From: an uncultured Marinobacter sp.
Lineage (GTDB): Bacteria > Pseudomonadota > Gammaproteobacteria > Pseudomonadales > Oleiphilaceae
Assembly (NCBI GenBank): GCA_913057975.1
Contig: CAJXOQ010000016.1
Location: 1 to 36,858, forward strand
Length of the DNA stretch: 36,858 nt
Reading direction: 5' to 3'
The stretch's first letter is position 1, and each line of letters starts with the position of its first letter. The notes under the pieces were generated by a model. The model was given only the letters and a program-made list of their open reading frames with translations. It was not told the origin of the DNA and searched no databases. The position numbers and the translations under genes were made by a program. Shown piece after piece: positions 7,788 to 16,223 of the stretch.

Positions 7788-10061
7788 TCACCCTCTCAAA
7801 AGGTGATTCAGCGCACTGCGCAACTTCAACGGCTTCACAGGCTTGTTCATCAACACGTGGCCCAACTCGCGGATGTGCTGCTTCAACTCGTTGGAGTAAT
7901 TGGCGGTAATCATGACCACCGGCGCCGGGCAATGGCGGCGGCCATTGATCTCGGCTACCACATCTACCCCGTTTTCGTCGTTGTCCAGGTGATAATCCGC
8001 CAGGATAAGGTCCACGGGACTCTTGGCCGGGTCCAGCTGTCGCTCAAGATCTCCAAGGGAAACCGCTGAAACCACCTGGCAGTCCCAGCCTTCCAGCAAC
8101 GTCTGCATGCCCTGGCAGATGGCATGGTCGTTGTCGATCACCCAGATCCTGGCGCCACCCAGGCCGCCGTGGTTTGACACTGCGCGGTCGTCATCCGCTG
8201 TCGGCTGTTTGGGCAACAACCGCCCGACCGGCACTTTTACACTGAACACCGAGCCTTTGCCCTCTATCGAGGATACCGTCACCTCGTGGCCCAGCATGCG
8301 GGAAATCTTGTCGACGATCGCCAACCCCAGCCCAAGGCCCTTGTCCGGCTGCGAGCCGGCGGGGCGAATGCGTTTGAACTCCTGGAAAATCTCGGTCAGC
8401 TTGTCCTCCGGAATACCGGGGCCGGTGTCCCACACCTGCAGCAACACGTGGTCCTGACGCCGGCGGCACCCCAGCAGGATGCGCCCGGTGCCGGTATAGC
8501 GAATAGCATTGGTGAGGAAGTTGCGCAGAATCCGCGCCAGTAGCTGGGAGTCGGACTCCACGATTGCCGACGATGGCACGAAATCGAGCGTCAGCCCCTC
8601 CGCCAGCGCCATCTGGCGAAACTCACGGGCGATGTTGTTGAGCAGGTCCCGCAAGTCGAAGGCCATGATGTCCGGCTTGATCACGCCAGCATCCAGCTTG
8701 GAGATATCCACCAGGGTGCCCAGCAGGTTTTCCACATCGTCCAGGGAGGTGCTAACTGAGCGCACCAGTCCCTCTGCTTTTGGCCCGAAGGAGTGCTCCA
8801 ACAGAGCACTGGTGAACAGGCGTGCAGCATTCAGTGGCTGCAGCAGATCATGGCTGACTGCCGCCAGAAATTTGGTTTTCGACAAGTTGGCGCGCTCGGC
8901 GTCCATCTTGGCGTCACGCAGTCGGGCTTCCACCGCCGCCCTCTCACTGATTTCCTGTCGCAACTGACTGTTGAGGCCAGTAAGAGCTGCGGTACGTTCT
9001 TTCACCCGCCGTTCCAGATTATCGTACGCCTGCTCCAGCGCCAGCGCTGTCTTGCGGCGGTCGGTAATGTCCCGGATCAGCACGAAGAACCCGATAACCT
9101 CCCCGTGCTCGTCCACGTTGGGCACGTAGGCGCGAAGCATGTAGCGGGTCTCTCCGGTGTCGTTGGTTTCCTCGAACTCGAAGTTAACGCTATTACCTCT
9201 GAGCACCGCCTGCATATGAGGCATGAGCCGCTGGTAAAGCTCAGGCTGGTGAATGTTCTCCAGGTGTTTACCAAGTGGAGACTCACCATTGCGGCCATAC
9301 CAGGCTTCATAAACCTTGTTGCAGAACTGCACGGTCATGTTCGCGCCCACGTAGGCGATCAGTGCGGGCACATGGTCCGTCACCACGCGAATCCAGCGCT
9401 CGCTCTCTTCAAGCGCCTTGATTCGACGCGCCATTTCACTGTTCTTGACGTCGGTGATGTCAGAGTAAAGAACAACCAGCCCGCCCTCGCGAGTACTCCT
9501 TTCCGTCATCTGTACCCAACGGCCATTGGACAGCAGGAATACCGCCCCTTCGGAGGACTCATTCACATGCTCCTCGACCACCAGCCCGGAATTAATCGCC
9601 ATAGCTTTTACATCTGCGATTGATGTGCCAGGGGGAGGAACGTCCAGGTGAGAATAGGCCCAGTAACTGCGGAACCGGCTGTTGCACTGGATAAGGCGGT
9701 GCTGATGGTCAAAAAGCACAAAACCGTCAGCAATGCTTTCAATAGCGTCCGCCAGGCGCTGGCGTGTGGTTTCAGCCTCTTCACGGGCCCGGTTCAGGGC
9801 CTTGTTGCTGTGCTTGAGCTCATCCATGGTCTGGTTGAGCGCTTCCGTGCGCTCTCGCACCTGCTCCGCCAGAACCACAGAATGTTCAAAGGCCGCATAG
9901 GGTTCGGGTTTGTGGGCCGAGCCGGATTCCACCCGAACAATAAGAGCGTCCCTTATTTTTCGGAGGCGTTCGTTCTCCGCCTCCAGCTCGGCAATCCGCT
10001 GATCCCTGCGGTCGTCGGGATTAGCCTCAGTTTTGACCGTAACCGGCATCGGGCTGACCAA
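7788..10061 (-). CDS. nahK: Hybrid PAS histidine kinase, NahK-like
   Basis: This 757-residue soluble hybrid kinase has an N-terminal coiled coil (about 20-105), two PAS domains (about 106-205 and 220-335), a second coiled coil, and a HisKA domain with His404 in AVSHDLLQPL. The HATPase has N-box Asn518, DTGPGI (545-550) and GLGLGL (575-580). A C-terminal receiver has Asp689 and Lys740. No membrane segment is visible. It is encoded directly after the FIST protein, as NahK follows NosP in Pseudomonas, where NosP modulates NahK in response to nitric oxide. It overlaps that gene by 35 nt if the TTG at 10061 is used (GGGGGTGG lies just upstream). The ATG at 10049 is the alternative. It is convergent with the response regulator, 4 nt apart. 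Confidence 0.88.
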   Translation of the reverse strand: MVSPMPVTVKTEANPDDRRDQRIAELEAENERLRKIRDALIVRVESGSAHKPEPYAAFEHSVVLAEQVRERTEALNQTMDELKHSNKALNRAREEAETTRQRLADAIESIADGFVLFDHQHRLIQCNSRFRSYWAYSHLDVPPPGTSIADVKAMAINSGLVVEEHVNESSEGAVFLLSNGRWVQMTERSTREGGLVVLYSDITDVKNSEMARRIKALEESERWIRVVTDHVPALIAYVGANMTVQFCNKVYEAWYGRNGESPLGKHLENIHQPELYQRLMPHMQAVLRGNSVNFEFEETNDTGETRYMLRAYVPNVDEHGEVIGFFVLIRDITDRRKTALALEQAYDNLERRVKERTAALTGLNSQLRQEISERAAVEARLRDAKMDAERANLSKTKFLAAVSHDLLQPLNAARLFTSALLEHSFGPKAEGLVRSVSTSLDDVENLLGTLVDISKLDAGVIKPDIMAFDLRDLLNNIAREFRQMALAEGLTLDFVPSSAIVESDSQLLARILRNFLTNAIRYTGTGRILLGCRRRQDHVLLQVWDTGPGIPEDKLTEIFQEFKRIRPAGSQPDKGLGLGLAIVDKISRMLGHEVTVSSIEGKGSVFSVKVPVGRLLPKQPTADDDRAVSNHGGLGGARIWVIDNDHAICQGMQTLLEGWDCQVVSAVSLGDLERQLDPAKSPVDLILADYHLDNDENGVDVVAEINGRRHCPAPVVMITANYSNELKQHIRELGHVLMNKPVKPLKLRSALNHLLRG

Positions 10062-11307
10062 TCACCACCCCCGTAAACGTCTGATTGATATGCATACCGT
10101 CGAACTGCTCACCATAGGTATTGAAGCCAATGACCTTGTGATGACGAAGGAAATCAGACACTTCATCCACCACGCCGGTGAACTCTGCTTCCAGACGACG
10201 AAGAAAGCAGTCGCAGCCTATGGTCACCAGTGGCGGCCCCACGACCCGCTCGGAGGCTTCAATTTGCGTGCGCACGCTCTCAAGAAGTGAGCCAGGCTCC
10301 ATGGCGGTCATGACAATGCCGGTTTCCACCGCGCAGTAGAACGTCAGGCTCCCGTCGGCGTTCACCCGTTGCACCGAGCGCACGAAATAGTACCCTCCGA
10401 TTCGCACGCCCATCGGTCGCAGCGCGAACACCTTGCGGTCAAGCTCTTCCACCGCTACGCCCACTGCGCGGGCGTAGGCTTCTGCTGCCGGTTCCGCGTT
10501 CAACTCATAGACGGTCCGGCTCTTAGCATCCGCGTGAGTAACCACCAGTTTTTCTTCGCGGGCCTGCATGTGGTGCGTGGAAAACACCCGGAAGTCCAAC
10601 GGCGTATTGACCAGCATCACAGTGGCGGCCCCGGTGTGAAACCGGCCCTCGAAAAACACGTGGGTGTTGGCCAGGCGCTCGTCGTCGCCAGCGGAACCGC
10701 CAAACTGTGGGATAGTGCCGAGCGCGGCATTCAGTGTTGCCAGCACAAGCTCTTCCCGGCTCGACAGCCCATCCAGCAGCGTTATAGCAAAGGTGTTGCC
10801 CTTGACTGAGGCCAGTCCGGCATCACGGCAGGTGGACAGCAAGCCATCAATGACCCCCTGGGCGTCGTGAAGGGTGAAATGCTCAAGCTCACTGATCAGA
10901 GCGCATTCAATGGAAAAGTAACGCCGGTCGAAACCGATGGCGGTAATACACCCCCGGCCGTAACCATCCGGTGTTATTTCCCCTGCAGATGTACAACCAC
11001 TGACCCGCACGCCATCAAACACGTGTTCAAGGGCAATGCCCAGACGGCCGAGATCGTATTCAGCGGAACAGAAAAACAGGACACAACCCAGATGCTCATG
11101 GTTGAGCTCGCTGGCAAGATTGGTGGCGGCCAGCATCGGGTCACGAACATGGGAACTGGCTACCCGAACGGCAGGCAGCGTGGTAACGGGTTTCATGGAC
11201 ACGCGCTCCGAAACCGAGTGGCTTTCACTCGATTCTACGGAATCCGAAAACGGAGCCAATGCGACTTCAGTGCTTTTAATTGGCGCGCCAAAATGATCGT
11301 AAGCCAT
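10027..11307 (-). CDS. nosP: FIST-domain sensor protein, NosP-like
   Basis: This 426-residue protein has a FIST N domain (about 68-265, with VSGCTSAGEITPDGY and FGGSAGDDE) and a FIST C domain (about 275-410, with PMGVRIGGYYFVRSV, GFNTYGEQFDGMHINQT). In Pseudomonas, Vibrio and related genera FIST proteins next to NahK-type kinases are haem-binding nitric-oxide sensors (NosP). Haem binding here is inferred from family and neighbour. There is no signal peptide, so it should be cytoplasmic. The start at 11307 has AGGAGGG about 10 nt upstream. An alternative ATG at 11196 gives a 389-residue protein nearer the length I expect for NosP; its own site is a weaker GGAG. The first 37 residues are Ser/Glu-rich and may be dispensable. 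Confidence 0.86.
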   Translation of the reverse strand: MAYDHFGAPIKSTEVALAPFSDSVESSESHSVSERVSMKPVTTLPAVRVASSHVRDPMLAATNLASELNHEHLGCVLFFCSAEYDLGRLGIALEHVFDGVRVSGCTSAGEITPDGYGRGCITAIGFDRRYFSIECALISELEHFTLHDAQGVIDGLLSTCRDAGLASVKGNTFAITLLDGLSSREELVLATLNAALGTIPQFGGSAGDDERLANTHVFFEGRFHTGAATVMLVNTPLDFRVFSTHHMQAREEKLVVTHADAKSRTVYELNAEPAAEAYARAVGVAVEELDRKVFALRPMGVRIGGYYFVRSVQRVNADGSLTFYCAVETGIVMTAMEPGSLLESVRTQIEASERVVGPPLVTIGCDCFLRRLEAEFTGVVDEVSDFLRHHKVIGFNTYGEQFDGMHINQTFTGVVIGQPDAGYGQN

Positions 11308-11345
11308 TGATTAAAAACCCTCCTGAATCAATGCCTGCTGGCGCT

Positions 11346-11371
11346 GCCGGTTTGCGGGAAAGCAAACCGGC
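11346..11371. repeat. Perfect 10-bp inverted repeat between porin and nosP
   Basis: GCCGGTTTGC (11346-11355) and GCAAACCGGC (11362-11371) form a perfect stem with a 6-nt loop. A second GC-rich imperfect dyad follows at about 11391-11425. Both lie between the end of the porin and the start of nosP, on the same strand. There is no clear U-tract on the minus strand. They may reduce read-through from the porin into nosP or stabilise the porin mRNA. Confidence 0.5.
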
Positions 11372-11438
11372 ACTTTAGTCTTAGGGCGAGGCCCCGGCGC
11401 CGGGAATCCTTGCCGGTGCTGGGGCACTCTTCAAACAC

Positions 11439-12542
11439 TCAGAACGTGATCACAGCACCCAGCGCCAGGGTGTCGAACTCTGCTGCATCCGCGCCGGAGG
11501 ACTTCGTGGTCTGCTCAAACATGTTGTATTCGGCAACCAGCTTGAAGTTGCTGTTTACACTATGGAAGACCGCGACCGAGGTGTTCTCTGTTTCAAAATC
11601 CCCCTGGTCAGAGTCCGTTTCGCCGTAGGACAGCACCAGCCGATTGGCGCCAAGGATGTAGGATCCCTGGAGCAGGTAGCCGTCGGCGTCCTCTTCCGAA
11701 GTCAGGGCCGCATCGGTCAGCAATACAGGAACGTCGCCCTCAGAGGTGAAGCCGGAGGCCGTCAGCGATAGCCCTGCAACGGACGCTTTAAGACCGTAAC
11801 CAAGGCCTTGGCTGTCCACTTCCGTGGTTGCATTCTCGGAGCTCTGATGGCGACCATTTACCCAGCCTGTCAACGCCAGGCCATTCAAATCCGCACTGTA
11901 GGTAACCTCTGCCTCAAAACGCGGCGCGGACTGTTCCGACTCCGCACCCGGCGTGGTATTGGCAGGCTCAAAAATACCAGCGGCCACCTTCAAGCCGCCC
12001 ATATCCGGGGTCCGATAGGTAATCTGTGCCGATGGATTGGGGTAAGGATACCCAGTACGGATATTGCCAAAAGAAACGCCGGTTGCCGCACCTGGAGAAC
12101 CGAAGCCCATCAGGATTTCGTCCAGGAAGATGTTGGAGCGGGCGTAAAGACCAAAGTCCTTACCAAGCAGCACCTGACCGAAAGAACCGTCTACCGTGGC
12201 GTACAGCTGACGCACATCGATGGCGGTATCCGTCGGTGACTGCAGGCTGTCGTTGATGGTGGACCAGAACGAAGACCGGCCACCCAGAGTCAGGTCGCCC
12301 ATTTCCTTACTGAAGTTGAAACCGATCGTATTGGGCAGGAACCCCATTTTCACGTCGGAATTGCGAGTGTCGTTCAGCTTGTCGTCACGGTTGACGTAGA
12401 AGGCGTTGAAATAGCCGTCCACGGAAAAGCTGGTTCCGTCTTCGTTGTACACTTCGATTGCCGCGTTTGCGCCGGCACTGACCGACATCGCACCAACCAT
12501 CGCGATGGCCAGCCCTGACTTTCGGAAATTGTTGTTGTTCAT
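11439..12542 (-). CDS. Outer membrane porin (Gram-negative porin family)
   Basis: This 367-residue beta-barrel porin has an N-terminal signal peptide (GLAIAMVGAMSVSAGANA, cleavage near residue 28) and a mature start of IEVYNEDGTSFSVDGYFNAFY. Alternating strands run throughout, and it ends in Phe (ALGAVITF), the usual last residue recognised by the BAM machinery. GKDFGLYARS and YRTPDMGGLKVAAGIF resemble the Porin_4 type of marine gammaproteobacteria. The mature part is acidic and Cys-free. Substrate preference cannot be read from the sequence. The ATG at 12542 has a GGGGG stretch about 5 nt upstream as ribosome site. It precedes nosP on the same strand by about 130 nt, with stem-loops in between. 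Confidence 0.88.
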   Translation of the reverse strand: MNNNNFRKSGLAIAMVGAMSVSAGANAAIEVYNEDGTSFSVDGYFNAFYVNRDDKLNDTRNSDVKMGFLPNTIGFNFSKEMGDLTLGGRSSFWSTINDSLQSPTDTAIDVRQLYATVDGSFGQVLLGKDFGLYARSNIFLDEILMGFGSPGAATGVSFGNIRTGYPYPNPSAQITYRTPDMGGLKVAAGIFEPANTTPGAESEQSAPRFEAEVTYSADLNGLALTGWVNGRHQSSENATTEVDSQGLGYGLKASVAGLSLTASGFTSEGDVPVLLTDAALTSEEDADGYLLQGSYILGANRLVLSYGETDSDQGDFETENTSVAVFHSVNSNFKLVAEYNMFEQTTKSSGADAAEFDTLALGAVITF

Positions 12543-12724
12543 AAACTCCCCCGGTTTTTATTGAATCTGGGTGTTGAGCAGCGGGTGGTTACCCGTGTCT
12601 CAGGCGCATTCTTTCGCCTGAATTCAATGGTCGGCGAAGCAGCGGGGGTGGAAAATGCGCCAAGGGGGCAGGTTTTCTGATCTTTTAGGAGGCTATGAAA
12701 ACAGAACTTTGGGACTACTACCCG
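12543..12724 (-). promoter_or_regulatory. Leader and promoter region of the porin, with two small hairpins
   Basis: This 182-nt gap separates the end of the WS/DGAT gene from the porin start, both on the minus strand. It contains two perfect small dyads: TCAGGCG/CGCCTGA (12600-12606 and 12615-12621) and CGGGT/ACCCG (12582-12586 and 12591-12595). These could be a terminator for the upstream gene or structure in the porin leader. I could not pick a convincing promoter. Confidence 0.35.
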
Positions 12725-14119
12725 TCAGAGGGGAAAGCATTCCAACTCTTGCAGGCAGTCATCCAGGAAGCACTCGGGATCGGCCATGACCGCCTCATCG
12801 GCCACCACACCGAACTGGACCTGGCCGGCGTAACTGACAATGCTGACGCCGAGCCCGATATCCCCGGCCTGGGGTACCCAGAACATCTGCTCCAGAATGC
12901 GGCAACCGGCCAGATACCGTTCATCACGGGTACCAGGCACGTTCGACACCACCGCACTGGCCTTGCGGTAGAACAGATCCGCCACAGGTTGACGCCTGGC
13001 TTCGGGAATCAGCGGTGCGCTGCCTGTCAGCGCCCAGGACAGGCCGGGCTGCCAACTTTTCTTGAGCTTGCGGGTTTCATGCTTGATGCGGAACAGCCGC
13101 TCCAGGGAACTTTCACCGTCCACCGGCAACGGCACGAACACCGTCCCGAAATAGTTACCCAGAGTCCCGGGCTCCGGCTTTACCCCTTCCGGCAGGCGGT
13201 TGCGGATATCCACTGGCACCGCCGCGTGAAGCACTGCCTCATCCATATCGGTATCGTCCGCGACAAGCCGATTGCGGACTGCAGACGCCACGCAACTGAG
13301 TAACACATCGTTGATGGTAACGCTGGTAAGCGTGGCAATCCGGCGAAAACGTTCAAGCGCCACGGGCTGCGACCAGCGGCACTGGCGACGTCCCAATAGC
13401 GACCGCTTAAGGGAGGAGTCCGTATCTTCCGGCTCTACCAGGAACTGGCTGAGCTCATTGACCAGCTTGACACTTTTCCAGGTCGCCCGCTCCAGAGCAT
13501 TGCGACCGGCGGTGCCACCGTTGCGGGGAATATCGTCCCCCGGACCCGCCTCTTCCCGCGGCCACTCGCTGGCCGTCAGCTCACGCAACCAGGCATTGGC
13601 GGCTCTTCCCCAGCGCCCGCTATCCGCCTGTTCCGACGCGCCGTAAAGCACCGGCGCCTGTTGCGGTGACGGCGGGCACAACCGGTCAAATATGCCCTGC
13701 AGAGAGAGCCCGTCGGCGTAGCAGTGGTGCATACGCAGAAGGAGGGCGGCACCGCCCTCGGCATCGGGAAGTAGCCAGAATTTCCAGAGTGGACGGTACG
13801 TGGGCAACGGTTGGTTCAACCTTGCTGATACCCAGTCCTGCAAGGTTGCCCGATCAAAGTCGCCATTCACCACCTCCAAATGGTGGTGAAGCGAAAACAC
13901 CGGGTCTTCCTCCCACCACCAACCGGGCGCGCGGTGAACCGGCATATAGCGGAAACGTTCCCAGGCGAGCCAGTAAATACGCAGGAATTCCTGCAGCCGG
14001 GCTTCCGTGAGCCCTTCCACCCGCAACATAACGGTAATCGTCATCGGGTTTTCGGGCCGCTCAAGAGCCAGCCAGGCCGAGTCCATAGGCAACAGCAGAT
14101 GCGATTCCTTTTGACTCAA
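12725..14119 (-). CDS. WS/DGAT: wax ester synthase / acyl-CoA:diacylglycerol acyltransferase
   Basis: This 464-residue bifunctional acyltransferase joins acyl-CoA to long-chain alcohols or diacylglycerol to make storage wax esters or triacylglycerol. All family landmarks are visible: LPMDSAWLALE near the N terminus, PLW at 110-112, the catalytic HHxxxDG as HHCYADG (131-137, His132 the presumed base), ND at 270-271 and SNVPG at 392-396. Length fits the usual 450-480 residues. It has no signal peptide and should act at the cytoplasmic membrane or lipid bodies. Such enzymes are frequent, often in several copies, in Marinobacter and other hydrocarbon-using marine bacteria. A start at 14119 keeps the conserved N-terminal motif. 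It stands alone and is divergent from the hydrolase gene. Confidence 0.94.
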   Translation of the reverse strand: MSQKESHLLLPMDSAWLALERPENPMTITVMLRVEGLTEARLQEFLRIYWLAWERFRYMPVHRAPGWWWEEDPVFSLHHHLEVVNGDFDRATLQDWVSARLNQPLPTYRPLWKFWLLPDAEGGAALLLRMHHCYADGLSLQGIFDRLCPPSPQQAPVLYGASEQADSGRWGRAANAWLRELTASEWPREEAGPGDDIPRNGGTAGRNALERATWKSVKLVNELSQFLVEPEDTDSSLKRSLLGRRQCRWSQPVALERFRRIATLTSVTINDVLLSCVASAVRNRLVADDTDMDEAVLHAAVPVDIRNRLPEGVKPEPGTLGNYFGTVFVPLPVDGESSLERLFRIKHETRKLKKSWQPGLSWALTGSAPLIPEARRQPVADLFYRKASAVVSNVPGTRDERYLAGCRILEQMFWVPQAGDIGLGVSIVSYAGQVQFGVVADEAVMADPECFLDDCLQELECFPL

Positions 14120-14230
14120 ACCTGTCTGTCCCCGGATAAATGCTGCAAGAAATGGAAAGTTGACGCCGCATTGTGCCAGACAAGCACTGAAGGCTCCATA
14201 AGGCTGCCAACGTCACGCAATTACAAAAAG

Positions 14231-14261
14231 TTACACGGAAGCAACCTTACACCCCTATACT
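14231..14261 (+). promoter_or_regulatory. Candidate promoter in the 343-nt gap before the hydrolase
   Basis: TTACAC (14231-14236) and TATACT (14256-14261) are 19 bp apart on the plus strand, a little wide for sigma-70. The rest of the gap (14120-14462) holds no RNA gene or repeat that I could see, apart from the weak upstream ORF listed separately. Confidence 0.3.
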
Positions 14262-14280
14262 GGGAATAAGGCTTGATGAA

Positions 14281-14466
14281 ATGGTTATTAGGCACTACAC
14301 GTGCCTTTACGCCCTGTTCGCCAAACGTCTATTGGCCCTGACTGAGCGTAAAAACAGTAATCAGTGCCAATACCTGCGGTGGCAGAAGCCGGTACAACTG
14401 AATGTACCAGCGCCCATAAAGACCCATAACAGGCAGGCATCAGGCGCTGAAGGAGAGCAGTCATGA
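14281..14466 (+). CDS. Doubtful 61-codon upstream ORF overlapping the hydrolase start
   Basis: This short frame begins with ATG at 14281 and ends with TGA at 14464-14466. It overlaps the hydrolase ATG (14463) in an ATGA arrangement, the pattern of translational coupling. It lies downstream of the candidate promoter. The product (rich in Gln, Arg and Ser, with two Cys) resembles nothing I know, and the ribosome site is weak (AAGG about 10 nt upstream). It may be chance or a leader peptide. Confidence 0.2.
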   Translation: MVIRHYTCLYALFAKRLLALTERKNSNQCQYLRWQKPVQLNVPAPIKTHNRQASGAEGEQS

Positions 14467-15386
14467 AAGCGAGCCATGTACGAAAACTGATAAAACCGAT
14501 TGAAAATGCCTACTCTGAAATGTTCTCAGGGCGGGTATACCGAGTCGGTACTGGAGCCGTGTCGGTCCGCAACCACAGCGGCAAGGCCGAACAGACCGTC
14601 ATTGGCCTCCACGGCTTCCTGGAAAATCACTGCTACTTCACCCAGGCCTACGAAGCACCGACAACCGAACTGATCCTGCTGACCTGCAGCAACTATCATA
14701 TTCCCGTAAACGGTGTGACACCCGAGACACCGGATTGGGAAGTGCCTATCAAACACCTGGACGGCACTATCGAGTACGATGCCTGCATTCTCAACCAGGC
14801 TCTGGCGAACCTGCCAAGTACCGACAACATCCGCGTGCATGGCCATTCACGTGGCGGCGCCGTCATCCTTGAGGCCATCAACCAATGGCCGGAACTGTAT
14901 GAAAATGTGGAATTGGTGCTGGAAGCACCCGTTCTGCCCCAGGGGCGCCTTTCTGCCCTGGTAACGGCGGTACTGGAGCCGGTGAGCCACGGCATGTGGC
15001 CCTGGCTGATTCGCCTGATAAACAGCGCTCCCTCATCCGCCTATGGTCAAACCTTCTTCGGCAAAATGAACCCACGCAAGAAGCAGCTGCTGGGCAAGCT
15101 GTTTTCCGCCACCAAGGACCACCTGACCATTGTTCGCAACATAGAGAACCTGATGGTCTGGATGGAGAGGACAGACACCAGCGTGTACAGCAAGGTTCGT
15201 TACGGCACCTTCCTGGTACCGGCTGTGGACCGAATCCTGGATCGACAGGCCATGCTGGCCAGTGCACGCCAAAGCCCAACCACCATGCGGATTGTCGAAA
15301 CCGAGGCACCCAGCCACTTTATCACCCTCGACAGCAAGGAATGGGTGCCGGGATTTGAGAGTCTGCCGGCAACGGCCCAGGGTTAG
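14463..15386 (+). CDS. Alpha/beta-hydrolase fold protein, function unknown
   Basis: This 307-residue predicted serine hydrolase shows an oxyanion-type LHGFLE (49-54), the nucleophile elbow GHSRGG with Ser129, a candidate acid at Asp256 or Asp260 (VPAVDRILD) and a candidate base at His285 (APSHFITLD). It has no signal peptide, so it should be cytoplasmic. AAGGAGAG sits 7 nt before the ATG. Next to a WS/DGAT gene (divergent), a lipase, esterase or thioesterase acting on storage lipid is attractive but unproven. The middle section (170-240), with a conserved-looking NPRKKQLLGKLFSATKDH, would form the lid or cap. I do not recognise a named subfamily. Confidence 0.82.
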   Translation: MKASHVRKLIKPIENAYSEMFSGRVYRVGTGAVSVRNHSGKAEQTVIGLHGFLENHCYFTQAYEAPTTELILLTCSNYHIPVNGVTPETPDWEVPIKHLDGTIEYDACILNQALANLPSTDNIRVHGHSRGGAVILEAINQWPELYENVELVLEAPVLPQGRLSALVTAVLEPVSHGMWPWLIRLINSAPSSAYGQTFFGKMNPRKKQLLGKLFSATKDHLTIVRNIENLMVWMERTDTSVYSKVRYGTFLVPAVDRILDRQAMLASARQSPTTMRIVETEAPSHFITLDSKEWVPGFESLPATAQG

Positions 15387-15459
15387 CACAGCTGCACTCA
15401 AGCTCCGGCTCCGCTAAACTGGCGCGCTTCTATTGCAGGTCCAGTGGAGCCACACCCCC

Positions 15460-16209
15460 ATGTATCGTGAGCGCCTAGTCGCTACCCCAACCCATTCCGA
15501 CAGTGCCCGCCGGTTGCAGCGACTGCTACTGGACTACCACGACTTCCGCCAGTACAAAGCCACCCACCCCCTGCTGGAACACACCTTCCGGATAGCGGAC
15601 TGGCAGGCGGAACGCCTGAAGACCACGCACGCGGACCTCTACCAACACCCTGGCTACCACACCGGCCTGGAGTTCCTGCTTACGGACCTCTACGCCCCTG
15701 CCGGCATGACCCGACGCGACGACAACATCGACCGCGTATTCCCGAAGATGGTGAAGTGGCTTCCGGACAACCTGCTGGACACCTTTGCCGGGCTGGTGGA
15801 GTTGAACCTGATCACCCAGCAGCTGGACCTGGAACTGGCCGAACTCTGCCATTCACACGGCCATCTTCCCAACGAGCTTTCCAGCGACGCCTATTGCCAG
15901 ATTTTTCGCGGTAGTCAGAAGCTGGAACAGCGGGAACGGCAGATTACCCTGGTGGCTGAAGTGGGGCGCCAGCTCGACCGCTATGTGCGCAACCGTACCC
16001 TTGGCTGGCTGCTTTCAATGAGCCGGGCACCCGCCGAAATGGCGGACCTCAGCGACCTGCACAGTTTCCTGCACCGGGGCTATTCCGCGTTCCGTAAAAT
16101 GGACAATGTAGATCTGCTGATTGACCGGCTGGTCACGCGGGAGAAACGGGTCATGAAGAACATCCTGGCCGGCCACCCGAAACCGTTTGAACTGCCGAGT
16201 GACCTTTAA
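15460..16209 (+). CDS. FFLEELY-motif family protein, function unknown
   Basis: This 249-residue, mostly helical, soluble protein carries the stretch FLLTDLYAPAGMTRRDDNI (about 74-92). It matches what is annotated elsewhere as the FFLEELY motif; family recognition is from memory. No catalytic residues or membrane segments are evident. The ATG at 15460 was chosen over an in-frame TTG at 15433; GTGGAG lies about 10 nt upstream. It follows the hydrolase by 73 nt on the same strand and may share its transcript. It is convergent with the PHA-system protein 14 nt away. Confidence 0.75.
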   Translation: MYRERLVATPTHSDSARRLQRLLLDYHDFRQYKATHPLLEHTFRIADWQAERLKTTHADLYQHPGYHTGLEFLLTDLYAPAGMTRRDDNIDRVFPKMVKWLPDNLLDTFAGLVELNLITQQLDLELAELCHSHGHLPNELSSDAYCQIFRGSQKLEQRERQITLVAEVGRQLDRYVRNRTLGWLLSMSRAPAEMADLSDLHSFLHRGYSAFRKMDNVDLLIDRLVTREKRVMKNILAGHPKPFELPSDL

Positions 16210-16223
16210 CGAAAGAGGGGAGC

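Noticed and set aside
12695..12724. Small hairpins before the porin as a riboswitch
   Set aside because: The stems are short and match no riboswitch class I recognise. They were kept only as low-confidence leader structure.
12695..13303. Plus-strand ORF of 202 codons with a perfect AGGAGG site before its ATG
   Set aside because: It is wholly antisense to the WS/DGAT gene, which has all family motifs. The product is low in hydrophobic order and resembles no family; the ribosome site is probably chance.
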